Shown here: in pieces, positions 25,748 through 35,152 of the stretch
How the letters are laid out: the number at the start of each line of letters is the position of its first letter
How positions within the stretch are numbered: the first letter of the stretch is position 1
NCBI RefSeq assembly: GCF_005795905.1
Contig: NZ_VAWE01000001.1
Coordinates: 4,825,001 to 4,889,000 of the forward strand
Direction: 5' to 3'
Length of the DNA: 64,000 nt
Source of the DNA: Streptomyces marianii
Lineage (GTDB): Bacteria; Actinomycetota; Actinomycetes; Streptomycetales; Streptomycetaceae
Notes under the pieces: generated by a model
What the model saw: only the letters and a program-made list of their open reading frames with translations
Databases searched by the model: none
Told to the model about the DNA's origin: nothing
Position numbers and translations under genes: made by a program

Positions 25748-26157
25748 TCCTGGGTTCCGCTGTCGGGTCCGCCGTGCGGTCCGCCATCGGCTCTGCTGTG
25801 GTTTCCGGGCCGGCCGGTCCCGGCCGTCCGTGGAAGCCCGTCGCGGCGGTGCGCGGCTCCACGGGGAGACGGGCGTCGTCGGGAGCGGGCCGGACCGGCG
25901 TTCCGGGTGGCCCGGCCCGTGCGCGGGCCGCCCGCGGTCACCGGCCGGCCCCCGGCGCCGTCTCCGGCGCCTCTCCCGGTCCTGGCCCTTCCCGGTCCTG
26001 GCCCTTCGCGGTCCCGGCCCGACCCCGGAGTCCCCCGTCGGCCCGCCCGCAGCCCGCCCGCCCGTACGCGTACGGCCCGGGTCCGCCCCGCCCGAGCGTG
26101 CCCCGCAGACCCCTTGCCCGATCAGGCGCCTGCCAAGACCATGGAGACCCAACAGAT
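25748..26157. other. Long low-complexity intergenic region
   Basis: About 410 bases without a convincing gene. It contains local repeats (TCCCGGTCCTGGCCC-type units near 25975-26020) and C-rich tracts; frames that stay open here have random-looking Arg/Pro/Ala composition. An operator copy marks its right end. Confidence 0.5.
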
Positions 26158-26172
26158 ATGACGGATCGTCAG
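26158..26172. promoter_or_regulatory. Regulon operator copy 5
   Basis: ATGACGGATCGTCAG, containing a perfect TGACG-N3-CGTCA palindrome 58 bases before the oxidoreductase start. Confidence 0.75.
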
Positions 26173-26230
26173 ATCGTGGCCCGGGCGACCGACGGACGAC
26201 GTCGGATCCGGTGGCGAAGGGGCCGAACCA

Positions 26231-27154
26231 ATGGTGGTCTACGGGATGCAGCTCCCGGTTCAGTCGCAGAGCACCATCTACGCCGAGACCTGGGAGGCGG
26301 CCGCGGGCCCGGACGACCTCGTGGCGATCGCGCGCACCGCCGACCGTGCCGGGTTCGCGTACGTCGCGGTCTGCGACCACCTCGCCATCCCGCTGCGGCT
26401 CGCCGGAGCGATGTCCACGATCTGGTACGACCCCGTCGCCACGCTGTCCTTCCTGGCCGCGGCGACCGAGCGGGTGCGGCTGCTCAGTCATGTCGCCGTC
26501 GTCGGGCTGCGCCACCCGCTGGTCACCGCCAAGCAGTACGCGACGCTCGACCACCTGTCCGGCGGCCGGCTGCTCCTCGGGGTCGGCGCGGGGCACGTGC
26601 GCGAGGAGTTCGAGGCGGTCGGCGCCGACTTCGAGGAGCGCGGCGCCGTGCTCGACGAGACGATCGACGCGCTCCGGGCGGCGCTCGGGCCGGAGGAGTT
26701 CCCGAGCTTCGCGGGGGAGCGGTTCGCCTTCGAGGGGCTCGGCCAGAGGCCACGGCCCGTCCAGCCCCGGGTGCCGCTCTGGGTCGGCGGCTCCTCGCCC
26801 GCCGCCGTGCGCCGGGCCGCCCTCAAGGGGGACGGCTGGCTTCCCCAGGGCGATCCGCGCGACCGCCTCCCGCGGCAGATCGCCCGGCTCCGGGCACTGC
26901 GCGAGAAGGCCGGTGTCGAGGGCCCCGTCGTGATCGGCGCGATCACCGAGCCCCTGTACGTCGGCGACGCCGGCTGGGACACGGGCCGGCGCACGCTGAC
27001 CGGCAAGCCCGAGGTGCTCGCCGAGTCGCTGCGCGAGTACGGCGCCATGGGCGTGGACCAGATCCAGGTGCGGTTCCGCAGCCGGAGCCGTGGCGAACTC
27101 ACCGACCAGATGGCGGCCTTCGCCGCCGACGTGGCTCCGCACCTCGACCGATAG
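26231..27154 (+). CDS. F420-dependent luciferase-like (LLM class) oxidoreductase
   Basis: 307 residues of the bacterial-luciferase TIM-barrel type: MVVYGMQLPVQSQS, VAVCDHLAIP, TKHPLV-type RHPLVTAKQYATLDHLSGGRLLLGVGAGHVREEF, and VPLWVGGSSPAAVRRAA. The GVGAG loop and DHLSGGR block are typical of F420-binding members. Paired with an SDR 10 bases downstream, it looks like one redox step followed by another in a catabolic route. An operator copy lies upstream, so it belongs to the same regulon as the acyl-CoA genes. Confidence 0.88.
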   Translation: MVVYGMQLPVQSQSTIYAETWEAAAGPDDLVAIARTADRAGFAYVAVCDHLAIPLRLAGAMSTIWYDPVATLSFLAAATERVRLLSHVAVVGLRHPLVTAKQYATLDHLSGGRLLLGVGAGHVREEFEAVGADFEERGAVLDETIDALRAALGPEEFPSFAGERFAFEGLGQRPRPVQPRVPLWVGGSSPAAVRRAALKGDGWLPQGDPRDRLPRQIARLRALREKAGVEGPVVIGAITEPLYVGDAGWDTGRRTLTGKPEVLAESLREYGAMGVDQIQVRFRSRSRGELTDQMAAFAADVAPHLDR

Positions 27155-27163
27155 GAGTACGGC

Positions 27164-27916
27164 ATGGGAAAGCTGGACGGGCGCGTCGTCGTCGTCACGG
27201 GCGCGGCGCGCGGGCAGGGCGAGCAGGAGGCGCGGCTCTTCAGCGCGGAGGGCGCCCGGGTGGTCCTCGCGGACGTGCTCGACGACCGGGGCGAGGCGGT
27301 GGCCGAGGAGGTCGGGGGCCTGTACGTCCATCTCGACGTCGGCGACGAGGCCGGCTGGGCGGCCGCCGTCGCCGCCGCCAAGGCCGCATTCGGCCATATC
27401 GACGGCCTGGTCAACAACGCGGGCATCCTGCGCTTCAACGAACTGGTCAGTACGCCCCTGGAGGAGTTCGAGCAGATCGTCCGGGTCAACCAGGTCGGCG
27501 CGTTCCTGGGGATCAAGACGGTCGCGCCCGAGATCGAGGCGGCGGGCGGCGGCACGATCGTCAACACGGCCTCGTACACGGCGCTCACGGGCATGTCGTA
27601 CGTCGGGGCGTACGCCGCGACCAAGCACGCGATCCTGGGTCTGACCCGGGTCGCCGCGATCGAGCTCGCCGCGAAGGGGATCCGGGTCAACGCGGTGTGC
27701 CCGGGGGCGGTGGACACGCCGATGAGCAACCCGGACGGCGCGGACCCGGACGCGCTGGACGGGCTGTACCGGCAGCTCGTGCCGCTCGGGAGGGTCGGGC
27801 GGCCGGAGGAGGTGGCCCGGCTCGCGCTGTTCCTGTCCTGTGACGACTCCTCCTACATCACCGGGCAGCCGTTCGTCGTCGACGGCGGCTGGCTGGCCGG
27901 CGTCAGCGTGCTCTGA
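27164..27916 (+). CDS. Short-chain dehydrogenase (hydroxysteroid-dehydrogenase-like)
   Basis: 250 residues. TGAARGQG nucleotide-binding motif, NNAG, catalytic Ser in NTASYTALTG, YAATK and the C-terminal YITGQPFVVDGGW are all present. The GARGQGxxxA-type motif and overall sequence fit the classical SDR group with 3-alpha/20-beta-hydroxysteroid dehydrogenases. The ATG follows AGGAG and lies 10 bases after the oxidoreductase stop, so they are one operon under the operator at 26158. The substrate is unproven. Confidence 0.88.
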   Translation: MGKLDGRVVVVTGAARGQGEQEARLFSAEGARVVLADVLDDRGEAVAEEVGGLYVHLDVGDEAGWAAAVAAAKAAFGHIDGLVNNAGILRFNELVSTPLEEFEQIVRVNQVGAFLGIKTVAPEIEAAGGGTIVNTASYTALTGMSYVGAYAATKHAILGLTRVAAIELAAKGIRVNAVCPGAVDTPMSNPDGADPDALDGLYRQLVPLGRVGRPEEVARLALFLSCDDSSYITGQPFVVDGGWLAGVSVL

Positions 27917-27990
27917 GGAATGGTCGGACATGCCGCCCTCCCCTCTATTGACGCCCCGGACGCGCGGTGGAACAGTCGACGCAGTCAAAT

Positions 27991-28005
27991 CTGACGATGC
28001 GTCAG
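27991..28005. promoter_or_regulatory. Regulon operator copy 6 (perfect)
   Basis: CTGACGATGCGTCAG, a perfect 6-3-6 palindrome 27 bases before the TTG start at 28033. Confidence 0.78.
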
Positions 28006-28032
28006 AAAAGTAGGACGGGACGGTGAACCCCC

Positions 28033-29151
28033 TTGGAATTCGGCCTCTTCGTTCAGGGTTACGTCGGCAAGCGCGCCGAGACCGACCCGCTCGCCGAGCA
28101 CAAGGCGCTCATGGAGGAGACCGAGTACGTCATCCAGGCGGACGAGTCCGGCTTCAAGTACGCCTGGGCCTCCGAGCACCACTTCCTGGAGGAGTACTCC
28201 CACCTCTCCGCGAACGACGTCTTCCTCGGCTACCTCGCCCACGCCACCGAGCGGATCCATCTCGGCTCGGGCATCTTCAACCCGCTCGCCCAGGTCAACC
28301 ACCCGGTCAAGGTCGCCGAGAAGGTCGCCATGCTCGACCATCTCAGCGAGGGCCGCCACGAGTTCGGCTCCGGGCGCGGCGCCGGCTCGCACGAGATCCT
28401 CGGCTTCCTCCCGGGCATCACCGACATGAACCACACCAAGGAGATCTGGGAGGAGACCATCGCGGAGTTCCCCAAGATGTGGCTCCAGGAGGAGTACGAG
28501 GGCTTCCAGGGGAAGCACTGGTCACTGCCCCCGCGCAAGGTGCTGCCCAAGCCGTACGGGAAGTCCCACCCGCCCATGTGGTACGCGGCCGGATCCCCGC
28601 CCTCCTACGCCATGGCGGCACGCAAGGGGCTCGGCGTGCTGGGCTTCAGCGTCCAGAAGGTCTCCGACATGGAGTGGGTGCTGGAGCAGTACAAGACCGC
28701 GGTCCGCGAGGCCGAACCCATCGGCGACTACGTCAACGACAACGTGATGGTGACGTCGACCGCCGTCTGCGCCCCCACGCACCAGGAGGCGGTGCGGATA
28801 GCGGCGGGCGGCGGACTGCACTACCTCCAGTCGCTGGTGTTCCGCTACCACGACACCTTCCCGCGGCCCGAGGGGTTCCCCGTGTGGCCGGAGACCCTGC
28901 CCGAGTTCAACGAGGAGCTCATCGAACTCCTCATCCAGGAGGAGCTGCTGATCTGCGGCGACCCGGACGAGGTGCTGGCACAGTGCAAGCGCTGGGAGCG
29001 GGCGGGAGCGGACCAGCTCTCGTTCGGCCTGCCGATCGGGATCTCCAAGGAGGACACCCTCCAGACGATCCGGCTGGTCGGCGAGCACGTCATCCCGAAG
29101 ATCGACACGGACCCGGTCCACCGCACGACCCGCTTCCGCGAGTCCGCGTGA
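28033..29151 (+). CDS. F420-type luciferase-like (LLM class) oxidoreductase, TTG start
   Basis: 372 residues with the LLM fold: MEFGLFVQGYV, WASEHHFLEEYSHLSAND, HLGSGIFNPLAQVNHPVKVAEKVAMLDHLSEGR, EFGSGRGAG and the C-terminal ADQLSFGLPIG. The EHHF block is typical of the luciferase-like monooxygenase branch. In frame, a TGA lies at 28024, so TTG at 28033 is the only plausible start; an AGGACGG sits about 13 bases before it. It is a single gene between an operator and a 640-base non-coding stretch. Cofactor F420 or FMN cannot be decided from sequence. Confidence 0.87.
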   Translation: MEFGLFVQGYVGKRAETDPLAEHKALMEETEYVIQADESGFKYAWASEHHFLEEYSHLSANDVFLGYLAHATERIHLGSGIFNPLAQVNHPVKVAEKVAMLDHLSEGRHEFGSGRGAGSHEILGFLPGITDMNHTKEIWEETIAEFPKMWLQEEYEGFQGKHWSLPPRKVLPKPYGKSHPPMWYAAGSPPSYAMAARKGLGVLGFSVQKVSDMEWVLEQYKTAVREAEPIGDYVNDNVMVTSTAVCAPTHQEAVRIAAGGGLHYLQSLVFRYHDTFPRPEGFPVWPETLPEFNEELIELLIQEELLICGDPDEVLAQCKRWERAGADQLSFGLPIGISKEDTLQTIRLVGEHVIPKIDTDPVHRTTRFRESA

Positions 29152-29795
29152 GCGGGGACCGACGGTCCGCCCCCCGACCTGCCCGGACGGTCCGGCGGAC
29201 GCCCCGCCCGTGCGGGACGACCGGCCCGGACGGTCCGCAGGACCCGCCGTCCGCGTACCCGACCCGCCGTCCGGCGGCCCTGACCCGCATGAACGGACGG
29301 GCCTGACCGGCCGGTGCCGAGGGGACCGTACCGGCCTGACCGCTGCGGACCGGGACCCTCCACCCGGCGGCTGGCGCGGACCGTCGGCGGGCGCTCGTGG
29401 CCGACGGAGGGGTCGCGTCCAGTGCGGGGCTCATGGCGCGCGGCCCGTGCACCGAGGACCGCGGGCGGTGGCATCCCGGGCCGCCTCCCGCATTCGGCCC
29501 GGTCGGAGGGACCACGCGGCCGCGGCCGGCCGCGGTGCCCCTCCGACCGGGCCACGCCCGTACCCATCGCACCCGCGTCCGCCGGCGCCCCGTGGACAGC
29601 ACCACCCGCCCACCGCGCCCCGAGCACCGCCCCGAGCCGGCCGACCGGACCGCACCGCCCCGAGTCGGCCGCACCGCCCCGAGCCGGCCGACCGGACCGT
29701 ACCGCCCCCAGCCGACCGCACCGGCGCCCGACGCCCATGGCACCGAGGCCCGTACCCCGATGCCGGCGCAGCGCCCCGCACGCGAAGGGACGACC
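29152..29795. other. 644-bp intergenic region of degenerate GC repeats
   Basis: No convincing gene. Two repeat themes are visible: GGACGGTCCGC/GACCCGCCGTCC elements at 29160-29290 and CGCCCCGAGCCGGCCGACCGGACCG-like units at 29620-29720 (given here in shortened form). The frames that stay open are Arg/Pro-rich and read similarly in several frames, as expected of low-complexity DNA. The promoter of the deacylase gene should lie at its right end. Confidence 0.5.
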
Positions 29796-31535
29796 ATGCT
29801 CGACCACCTCATCACGCGCGCGACCGTCGTCGACGGCACCGGCGCCCCCGCCTTCACCGCCGACGTCGGCATCCGCGACGGCCGCATCGCCGTCATCGCC
29901 GAACCCGGCACCGTCACCGAGGAGGCCCGGACCACCGAGGACGCGGCCGGGCTGGTCCTCACCCCCGGCTTCGTCGACCCGCACACGCACTACGACGCCC
30001 AGCTGTTCTGGGACCCGTACGCCACCCCGTCCCTGAACCACGGCGTGACGACGGTCGCCGGCGGCAACTGCGGGTTCACCCTCGCGCCGCTGAACCCGGA
30101 CCGCCCCGAGGACGCCGACTACACGCGTCGGATGATGTCCAAGGTCGAGGGCATGTCCCTGGTCGCCCTCGAAGAGGGAGCGCCGTGGAACTGGCACACC
30201 TTCGGCGAGTACCTGGACGCGCTCGACGGCCGCATCGCCGTCAACGCCGGCTTCATGGTGGGCCACTGCGCCCTGCGCCGCCACGTCATGGGCCCGGACG
30301 CGATCGGCGGCCGGCCCACCGGGGAGCAGCTCCGGCAGCTGCTCACGCTCCTCCACGACGCCATGGACGCCGGTGCCTGGGGGCTGTCCACCACCCAGTC
30401 GTCCACCCACTCCGACGGTGACGGCAACCCCGTGGCCTCCCGCCACGCGGAGCCCGCCGAACTCCTCGCGCTCTCCCGCGCCGTCGGCGAGCACGAGGGC
30501 ACCCAGCTGGAGGCGATCGTCGCGGGCTGCCTCGACCGGTTCGCGGAGGAGGAGATCGACCTGCTCGTCGAGATGAGCGCCGCCGCGGGCCGGCCGCTCA
30601 ACTGGAACGTGCTCACCGTCGACGCCGCCGTACCCGAACGCGTCCCCCGCCAGCTCCTGCCGAGCGAACGGGCCCGCCGCGCGGGCGGCCGGATCGTCGC
30701 CCTCACCATGCCGATCCTCACCCCCATGAACATGTCGCTGGGCACCTTCTGCGCCCTCAACCTCATCCCCGGCTGGGGCGAGATCCTGGGTCTGCCCGTC
30801 CCGGAGCGGATCGCGAAGCTCCGCGACCCGGACGTCCGAGCGGAGATGCTGCGCCGCGCCGCCTCCGAGGAGGCCGGTGTCTTCCGCAGGTTCGCCGACT
30901 TCGAGCGGTACGTCATCGGCGACACCTACTCCGCCGGGAACGAGGGCCTCACCGGGCGGGTCGTGCGCGACATCGCCGCCGAGCGGGGCCGTGACCCCTT
31001 CCAGTGCCTGGTGGAGATCTGCGCCGACGACGGTCTGCGCACGGTCCTGTGGCCGATGCCGACCGACAACGACCCGGCCAGCTGGGCGCTGCGGGCGGAG
31101 ACCTGGCAGCACGAGGACGTGCTGCTCGGCGGCTCCGACGCGGGCGCGCATCTGGACCGGATGTGCGGGGCGCCGTACACGACGAGGTTCCTCGGCGACT
31201 GTCTGCGCGGCCGGCGGCTCGTGGGACTGGAGGCCGCGGTGAAGATGCTCACCGACGACCCGGCGCAGCTCTTCGGGCTGCGCGACCGCGGCCGGATCGT
31301 CGAGGGCCACCATGCGGACCTGGTCCTCTTCGACCCGGAGCGGATCGACGCGGGCCCGGCGACCCTCGTGCACGACCTGCCCGGCGACAGCCCGCGGCTG
31401 GACTCGCGCGCGCTGGGCGTCGTGTCCGTGCGGGTCAACGGGGTCGAGGCGATCCGCGACGACCGGGTCACCGGAGCCGTGCCGGGCCGGGTGCTGCGCT
31501 CCGGCCGTGACACCAGGACGGTGAGCACCAAGTGA
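29796..31535 (+). CDS. N-acyl-D-amino-acid deacylase-like amidohydrolase
   Basis: 579 residues of the D-aminoacylase/amidohydrolase-3 family. The metal motif PGFVDPHTHYDAQLFWDP is followed by VTTVAGGNCGFTLAP, and a late GGSDAGAHLDRMCGAP supplies the catalytic Asp. Members remove acyl or carbamoyl groups from D-amino acids or related amides. The ATG at 29796 has GAAGGGA before it; a much longer upstream frame is low-complexity. It overlaps the aldehyde dehydrogenase by four bases (GTGA). Family assignment is firm, substrate unknown. Confidence 0.9.
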   Translation: MLDHLITRATVVDGTGAPAFTADVGIRDGRIAVIAEPGTVTEEARTTEDAAGLVLTPGFVDPHTHYDAQLFWDPYATPSLNHGVTTVAGGNCGFTLAPLNPDRPEDADYTRRMMSKVEGMSLVALEEGAPWNWHTFGEYLDALDGRIAVNAGFMVGHCALRRHVMGPDAIGGRPTGEQLRQLLTLLHDAMDAGAWGLSTTQSSTHSDGDGNPVASRHAEPAELLALSRAVGEHEGTQLEAIVAGCLDRFAEEEIDLLVEMSAAAGRPLNWNVLTVDAAVPERVPRQLLPSERARRAGGRIVALTMPILTPMNMSLGTFCALNLIPGWGEILGLPVPERIAKLRDPDVRAEMLRRAASEEAGVFRRFADFERYVIGDTYSAGNEGLTGRVVRDIAAERGRDPFQCLVEICADDGLRTVLWPMPTDNDPASWALRAETWQHEDVLLGGSDAGAHLDRMCGAPYTTRFLGDCLRGRRLVGLEAAVKMLTDDPAQLFGLRDRGRIVEGHHADLVLFDPERIDAGPATLVHDLPGDSPRLDSRALGVVSVRVNGVEAIRDDRVTGAVPGRVLRSGRDTRTVSTK

Positions 31536-33055
31536 CCGAAGAGCACCTGGCGGCCGGTGAGCACCGGGTATCCCGGCGGTCCGCCGGGCCGCGGAGGGTC
31601 CCCGGGCAGCGGCTCCTCATCGGCGGGGAGTGGGTCGAGCCGGACCTGGGTCACTACGAGGTGATCGACCCGGCGACCGAGGAGGTCGTCGGCCTCGCCC
31701 CCGAGGCGAGCCGCGACCAGGTGTACGAGGCCGCCGCGGCCGCCCGGGACGCGTTCGAGGCGTGGTCGCGCACGGCTCCCGAGGAGCGGGCGGCGGTCCT
31801 GGACCGGGCCGCGGACGTCATCCAGCGCGAGTTCGACGCGTACGCGGAGCTGGCGCGCGCGGAGACGGGCGCCACCACGGGCACCGCGCGGGGCATGCAG
31901 GTCGCGGTCGGCGTGTCCCGGTTCCGCCGGTACGCGAGGGGTGCTCTGGAGCCGGTCGAGCAGGGCCTGCCGCCCCAGGTCAACGAGGCCGGGCCGATGG
32001 GGCGGGCGGGTGTCCTCGGCGCGCTCGCCGCGCGCCGCCCGGTCGGCGTGGTCACCTGCATCACCTCGTACAACAACCCGTGGGCGAACCCGGCGGGCAA
32101 GGTCGCCCCGGCACTCGCGATGGGCAACACCGTCGTGGTGAAGCCGGCCCCGCAGGACCCGCTGTCGGTCTACCGGATGGCCGAGGCGCTGGCGGAGGCG
32201 GGCGCACCGCCGGGCGTGGTCAACGTGGTGAGCGGTTCCCGTACGGAGGCGGGGGAGGCCGCGGTGGACTCGCCCGACGTGGACATGGTCAGCTTCACCG
32301 GCTCCACGGCCGTCGGGCAGCGCATCGGCGAGGTGTGCGGGCGGAGCATGAAACGGCAGCTGCTGGAGCTGGGCGGCAAGGGTGCCGCGCTGGTCTTCGA
32401 CGACGCCGACCTCGACTCCGCGGTCCTGGGCATCGGTACGACGTTCGCCTTCTACAGCGGCCAGATCTGCACCGCGCCGACCCGGGTGCTCGCACAGCGC
32501 GGGGTGTACGAGCGGCTGGTGGAGCGGCTCGGCGCCTTCGCCGGGCGGCTGAAGGTCGGCGACCCGGCGGAGCGGGACACGGTGGTCGGCCCGGTGATCT
32601 CCGCCGCCCACCGGGAGCGGGTCGAGTCGTACATCGAGCTGGGGAGGAAGGAGGGCGCGCGTCTGGTCGTGGGCGGGGAGCGTCCCGATGCGGCGCGAGG
32701 CTTCTATGTGGCGCCGGCGCTGCTGGCCGACTGCGGCAACGGTATGCGTGTCGTCCGGGAGGAGATCTTCGGCCCGGTGGTGGTCGTGGTGCCCTTCGGC
32801 GACGAGGAGGAGGGCGTGGCGCTGGCCAACGACAGCGACTACGGACTGATCGACTACGTCTGGTCGGGCGATGTCGCCCGGGCGTTCCGGGTGGCGCGGC
32901 GGCTGCGGGCCGGCGGGGTCGGAGTCAACACCGTCGGCAGGAACATGGAGGCGCCGTTCGGCGGCTTCAAGAAGAGCGGGGTGGGGCGGGACGTGGGGTC
33001 GTACGCGCTCCACGCCTACAGCGAGCTGCAGGCGATCGTGTGGCCCGGTGGGTGA
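31532..33055 (+). CDS. Aldehyde dehydrogenase family protein
   Basis: 507 residues with the complete ALDH set: SFTGSTAVGQRI for NAD(P) binding, the general-base Glu in LELGGKG and the nucleophilic Cys in SGQICTAPTRV, and the EEIFGPVV and PFGGFKKSGVGRD blocks. It would oxidise an aldehyde to the acid using NAD(P)+. It starts at a GTG inside the deacylase stop, so the two enzymes are made together; a plausible reading is release of an amide or amine product and oxidation of the aldehyde formed from it. The APC permease follows after 230 bases. Confidence 0.92.
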   Translation: MTEEHLAAGEHRVSRRSAGPRRVPGQRLLIGGEWVEPDLGHYEVIDPATEEVVGLAPEASRDQVYEAAAAARDAFEAWSRTAPEERAAVLDRAADVIQREFDAYAELARAETGATTGTARGMQVAVGVSRFRRYARGALEPVEQGLPPQVNEAGPMGRAGVLGALAARRPVGVVTCITSYNNPWANPAGKVAPALAMGNTVVVKPAPQDPLSVYRMAEALAEAGAPPGVVNVVSGSRTEAGEAAVDSPDVDMVSFTGSTAVGQRIGEVCGRSMKRQLLELGGKGAALVFDDADLDSAVLGIGTTFAFYSGQICTAPTRVLAQRGVYERLVERLGAFAGRLKVGDPAERDTVVGPVISAAHRERVESYIELGRKEGARLVVGGERPDAARGFYVAPALLADCGNGMRVVREEIFGPVVVVVPFGDEEEGVALANDSDYGLIDYVWSGDVARAFRVARRLRAGGVGVNTVGRNMEAPFGGFKKSGVGRDVGSYALHAYSELQAIVWPGG

Positions 33056-33080
33056 GCCGCGGGCCGGCGATGAGGCTCAC
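33052..33080 (+). terminator. Hairpin at the aldehyde dehydrogenase stop
   Basis: GTGAGCC and GGCTCAC form a 7-bp stem overlapping the stop codon, followed by GGGAAATTTTC. Confidence 0.45.
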
Positions 33081-33286
33081 GGGAAATTTTCTATTCGGGC
33101 AAAAAGGACACAGCTGCGGTTTTCGCAATCCGCAACACTTCACCCGCCGCCTGCGAATGTCGGGGTGTTGAGTTCACACACCTTCGAATTCATGGCAAAT
33201 GGCGGATTGTGGGATAGATGCCGAAGGTCCCGCATCCGGAATAGACACCTCCGGATACGGGAACCGCAGCATTTAACGTCCTCCTC
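33081..33286 (+). promoter_or_regulatory. AT-richer promoter region of the permease gene with an inverted repeat
   Basis: About 200 bases, clearly less GC-rich than the surroundings (TTTTCTATTCGGGCAAAAAGG). ATCCGGA-N9-TCCGGAT at 33234-33256 is a perfect 7-bp inverted repeat 31 bases before the permease ATG and could be an operator. It is unlike the CTGACG palindrome, so the permease is probably under another control. Confidence 0.5.
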
Positions 33287-34846
33287 ATGACTCAGTTGGA
33301 GACGCGGCCCCAGGTCGGAGACACGGTAGGGGGACGCTCCGCAGGGGGCGTCCGGGCCAAGGGGCTGGAGAGGAATTCCGTCGGCCTCCTCGGCAGTGCC
33401 GTCATCGGCGTTTCGACGGTCGCTCCCGTGTACTGCCTGACCTCGACGCTCGGCTCCACGGCCGGCGAGGTCGGGCTGCAGATGCCCGCCGTGTTCCTGG
33501 CCGGCTTCCTGCCGATGCTGCTCGTCGCGTTCGCCTACCGCGAGCTGAACAGGGCGATGCCGGACTCCGGCACCTCCTTCACCTGGACGGTGAAAGCCTT
33601 CGGCCCGCGCGTCGGCTGGATGTGCGGCTGGGGCCTGGTGATCGCCACGGTGATCGTGCTCTCCAACCTCGCCGGCGTCGCGACCTCCTACTTCTGGCTG
33701 CTGGCCGGAGAGATCACGGGCAGCGAGTCGGTCGCCGCCCTCGACGGCAACAAAGCCGTCCACATCCTCACCTGCCTCGTCCTGATCGCCGTCGCCACCG
33801 CGATCAGCTACCGCGGCATGACCGCCACCAAGCGCGTGCAGTACACACTGGTCGGACTCCAGCTCGTCGTCCTCGCCGTGTTCGTCGCGATGGCCGTCCA
33901 GAAGGCCGGCAGCGGGGCGTTCGACACCGGCATCGACTTCTCCTGGTCCTGGATGAACCCCTTCGCGGTCCAGTCCTTCGCGGCCTTCACCGCCGGACTG
34001 TCGCTGTCGATCTTCATGTACTGGGGATGGGACGCCTGTCTGTCGACCAACGAGGAGACCACCGGCTCCGACCGGACCCCCGGCCGCGCCGCCCTCATCG
34101 CGATGGTCGTCCTCGTCGGCTCCTACCTCGCCACCGGCGTCGCCGCCCAGATGGCCGTCGGCTCGGGCGACAAGGGCCTCGGCCTTGCCAACCCGGACAC
34201 CTCCGACAACGTCTTCGCCGCGCTCGCCGGCCCCGTCATGGGCCCGGTCCTCGGCGTCGCGCTCTTCGTCGCCGTGCTCGCCTCGGCCGCGGCCAGCCTC
34301 CAGACGACGTTCATCCCGGTCGCCCGCACCGTGCTCGCCATGTCCTCGTACGAGGCCCTGCCCGAGTCCTTCTCCAAGGTCCACCCGCGCTTCAAGGTCC
34401 CCGGCCGCGCCACGGTCGTCGCGGGCGTCGCCACCGGCGCGTTCTACACCGTGATGACGCTCGTCAGCGAACACGTCCTGGTCGACACGATCTACGCGCT
34501 CGGCCTCATGATCTGCTTCTACTACGCGCTGACCGCCTTCGCCTGCGTCTGGTACTTCCGCGCGGAGCTCTTCCGCTCCGGCCGCGACTTCGCCTTCAAG
34601 GGCCTCTTCCCCGTCCTCGGCGGTGTGCTGCTCTCGGCGGTCTTCGGCAAGACGCTCCACGACATGTGGGACCCGGCCTACGGATCCGGCTCCGCGGTGT
34701 TCGGCGTCGGCTCGGTCTTCGTGATCGGCGTCGGCCTGCTGCTGCTCGGCGGAGTGGTCATGCTGGTGATGCAGCGGCGCAGCCCGGCGTTCTTCCGCGG
34801 AGAGGTACTGACGAAGGACACCCCGTCCCTGGTGATCACGGACTGA
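33287..34846 (+). CDS. APC-superfamily amino acid/amine permease
   Basis: 519 residues with about 12 membrane segments. The N-terminal block LERNSVGLLGSAVIGVSTVAPVYCL and PDSGTSFTWTVKAFGPRVGWMCGWGL are typical of APC transporters for amino acids or polyamines, and VARTVLAMSSYEALPESFSKVHPRF marks the loop before the C-terminal helices. It should take up an amine or amino acid by proton symport. Next to the deacylase/aldehyde dehydrogenase operon it may import their substrate, but an independent promoter region separates them. Confidence 0.88.
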   Translation: MTQLETRPQVGDTVGGRSAGGVRAKGLERNSVGLLGSAVIGVSTVAPVYCLTSTLGSTAGEVGLQMPAVFLAGFLPMLLVAFAYRELNRAMPDSGTSFTWTVKAFGPRVGWMCGWGLVIATVIVLSNLAGVATSYFWLLAGEITGSESVAALDGNKAVHILTCLVLIAVATAISYRGMTATKRVQYTLVGLQLVVLAVFVAMAVQKAGSGAFDTGIDFSWSWMNPFAVQSFAAFTAGLSLSIFMYWGWDACLSTNEETTGSDRTPGRAALIAMVVLVGSYLATGVAAQMAVGSGDKGLGLANPDTSDNVFAALAGPVMGPVLGVALFVAVLASAAASLQTTFIPVARTVLAMSSYEALPESFSKVHPRFKVPGRATVVAGVATGAFYTVMTLVSEHVLVDTIYALGLMICFYYALTAFACVWYFRAELFRSGRDFAFKGLFPVLGGVLLSAVFGKTLHDMWDPAYGSGSAVFGVGSVFVIGVGLLLLGGVVMLVMQRRSPAFFRGEVLTKDTPSLVITD

Positions 34847-34847
34847 G

Positions 34848-35090
34848 TCGCGGTGGTCCCGGGCGCACCAGGGACTGGGTCGCGGTGGTTGGGGGCGCAC
34901 CAGGGACTGGGTCGCGGTGGTCCCGGGCGCACCAGGGACCGGGTCGCGGTGGTTGGGGGCGCACCCGGGACCGGCTCGCGGTGGTCCGGGGCCGCACCAG
35001 GGACCGGGTCGCGGTGGTTGGGGGCGCACCCGGGGCCGGGTCGCGATGGTCCGGGGCCGCACCCGGGGCCGGGTCGCGATGGTTGGGGGA
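34848..35090 (+). repeat. Tandem array of a 32-33-bp unit, about 7.5 copies, in alternating dimers
   Basis: Each unit starts TCGCGGTGG or TCGCGATGG and ends GGGACTGG/GGGCCGG. Odd copies continue TCCCGGGCGC (later TCCGGGGCCGC) and even copies TTGGGGGCGC, so the true period is a dimer of about 64 bp. The array starts two bases after the permease stop triplet and has no open frame with coding character. Confidence 0.85.
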
Positions 35091-35152
35091 CTACGGGGGT
35101 CGCCGGTGGGCCAGGCCCTTCCCGGACCGAACGGCACGCCCGCGCAGGGCCC

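Noticed and set aside
29152..29795. Upstream extension of the deacylase frame to a start near 29397
   Set aside because: The extension is Arg/Pro/Ala low-complexity sequence; the family N-terminus begins at 29796 with a proper ribosome binding site.
34848..35090. CRISPR array
   Set aside because: Units are contiguous 32-33-bp tandem repeats with no unique spacers and no cas genes nearby.
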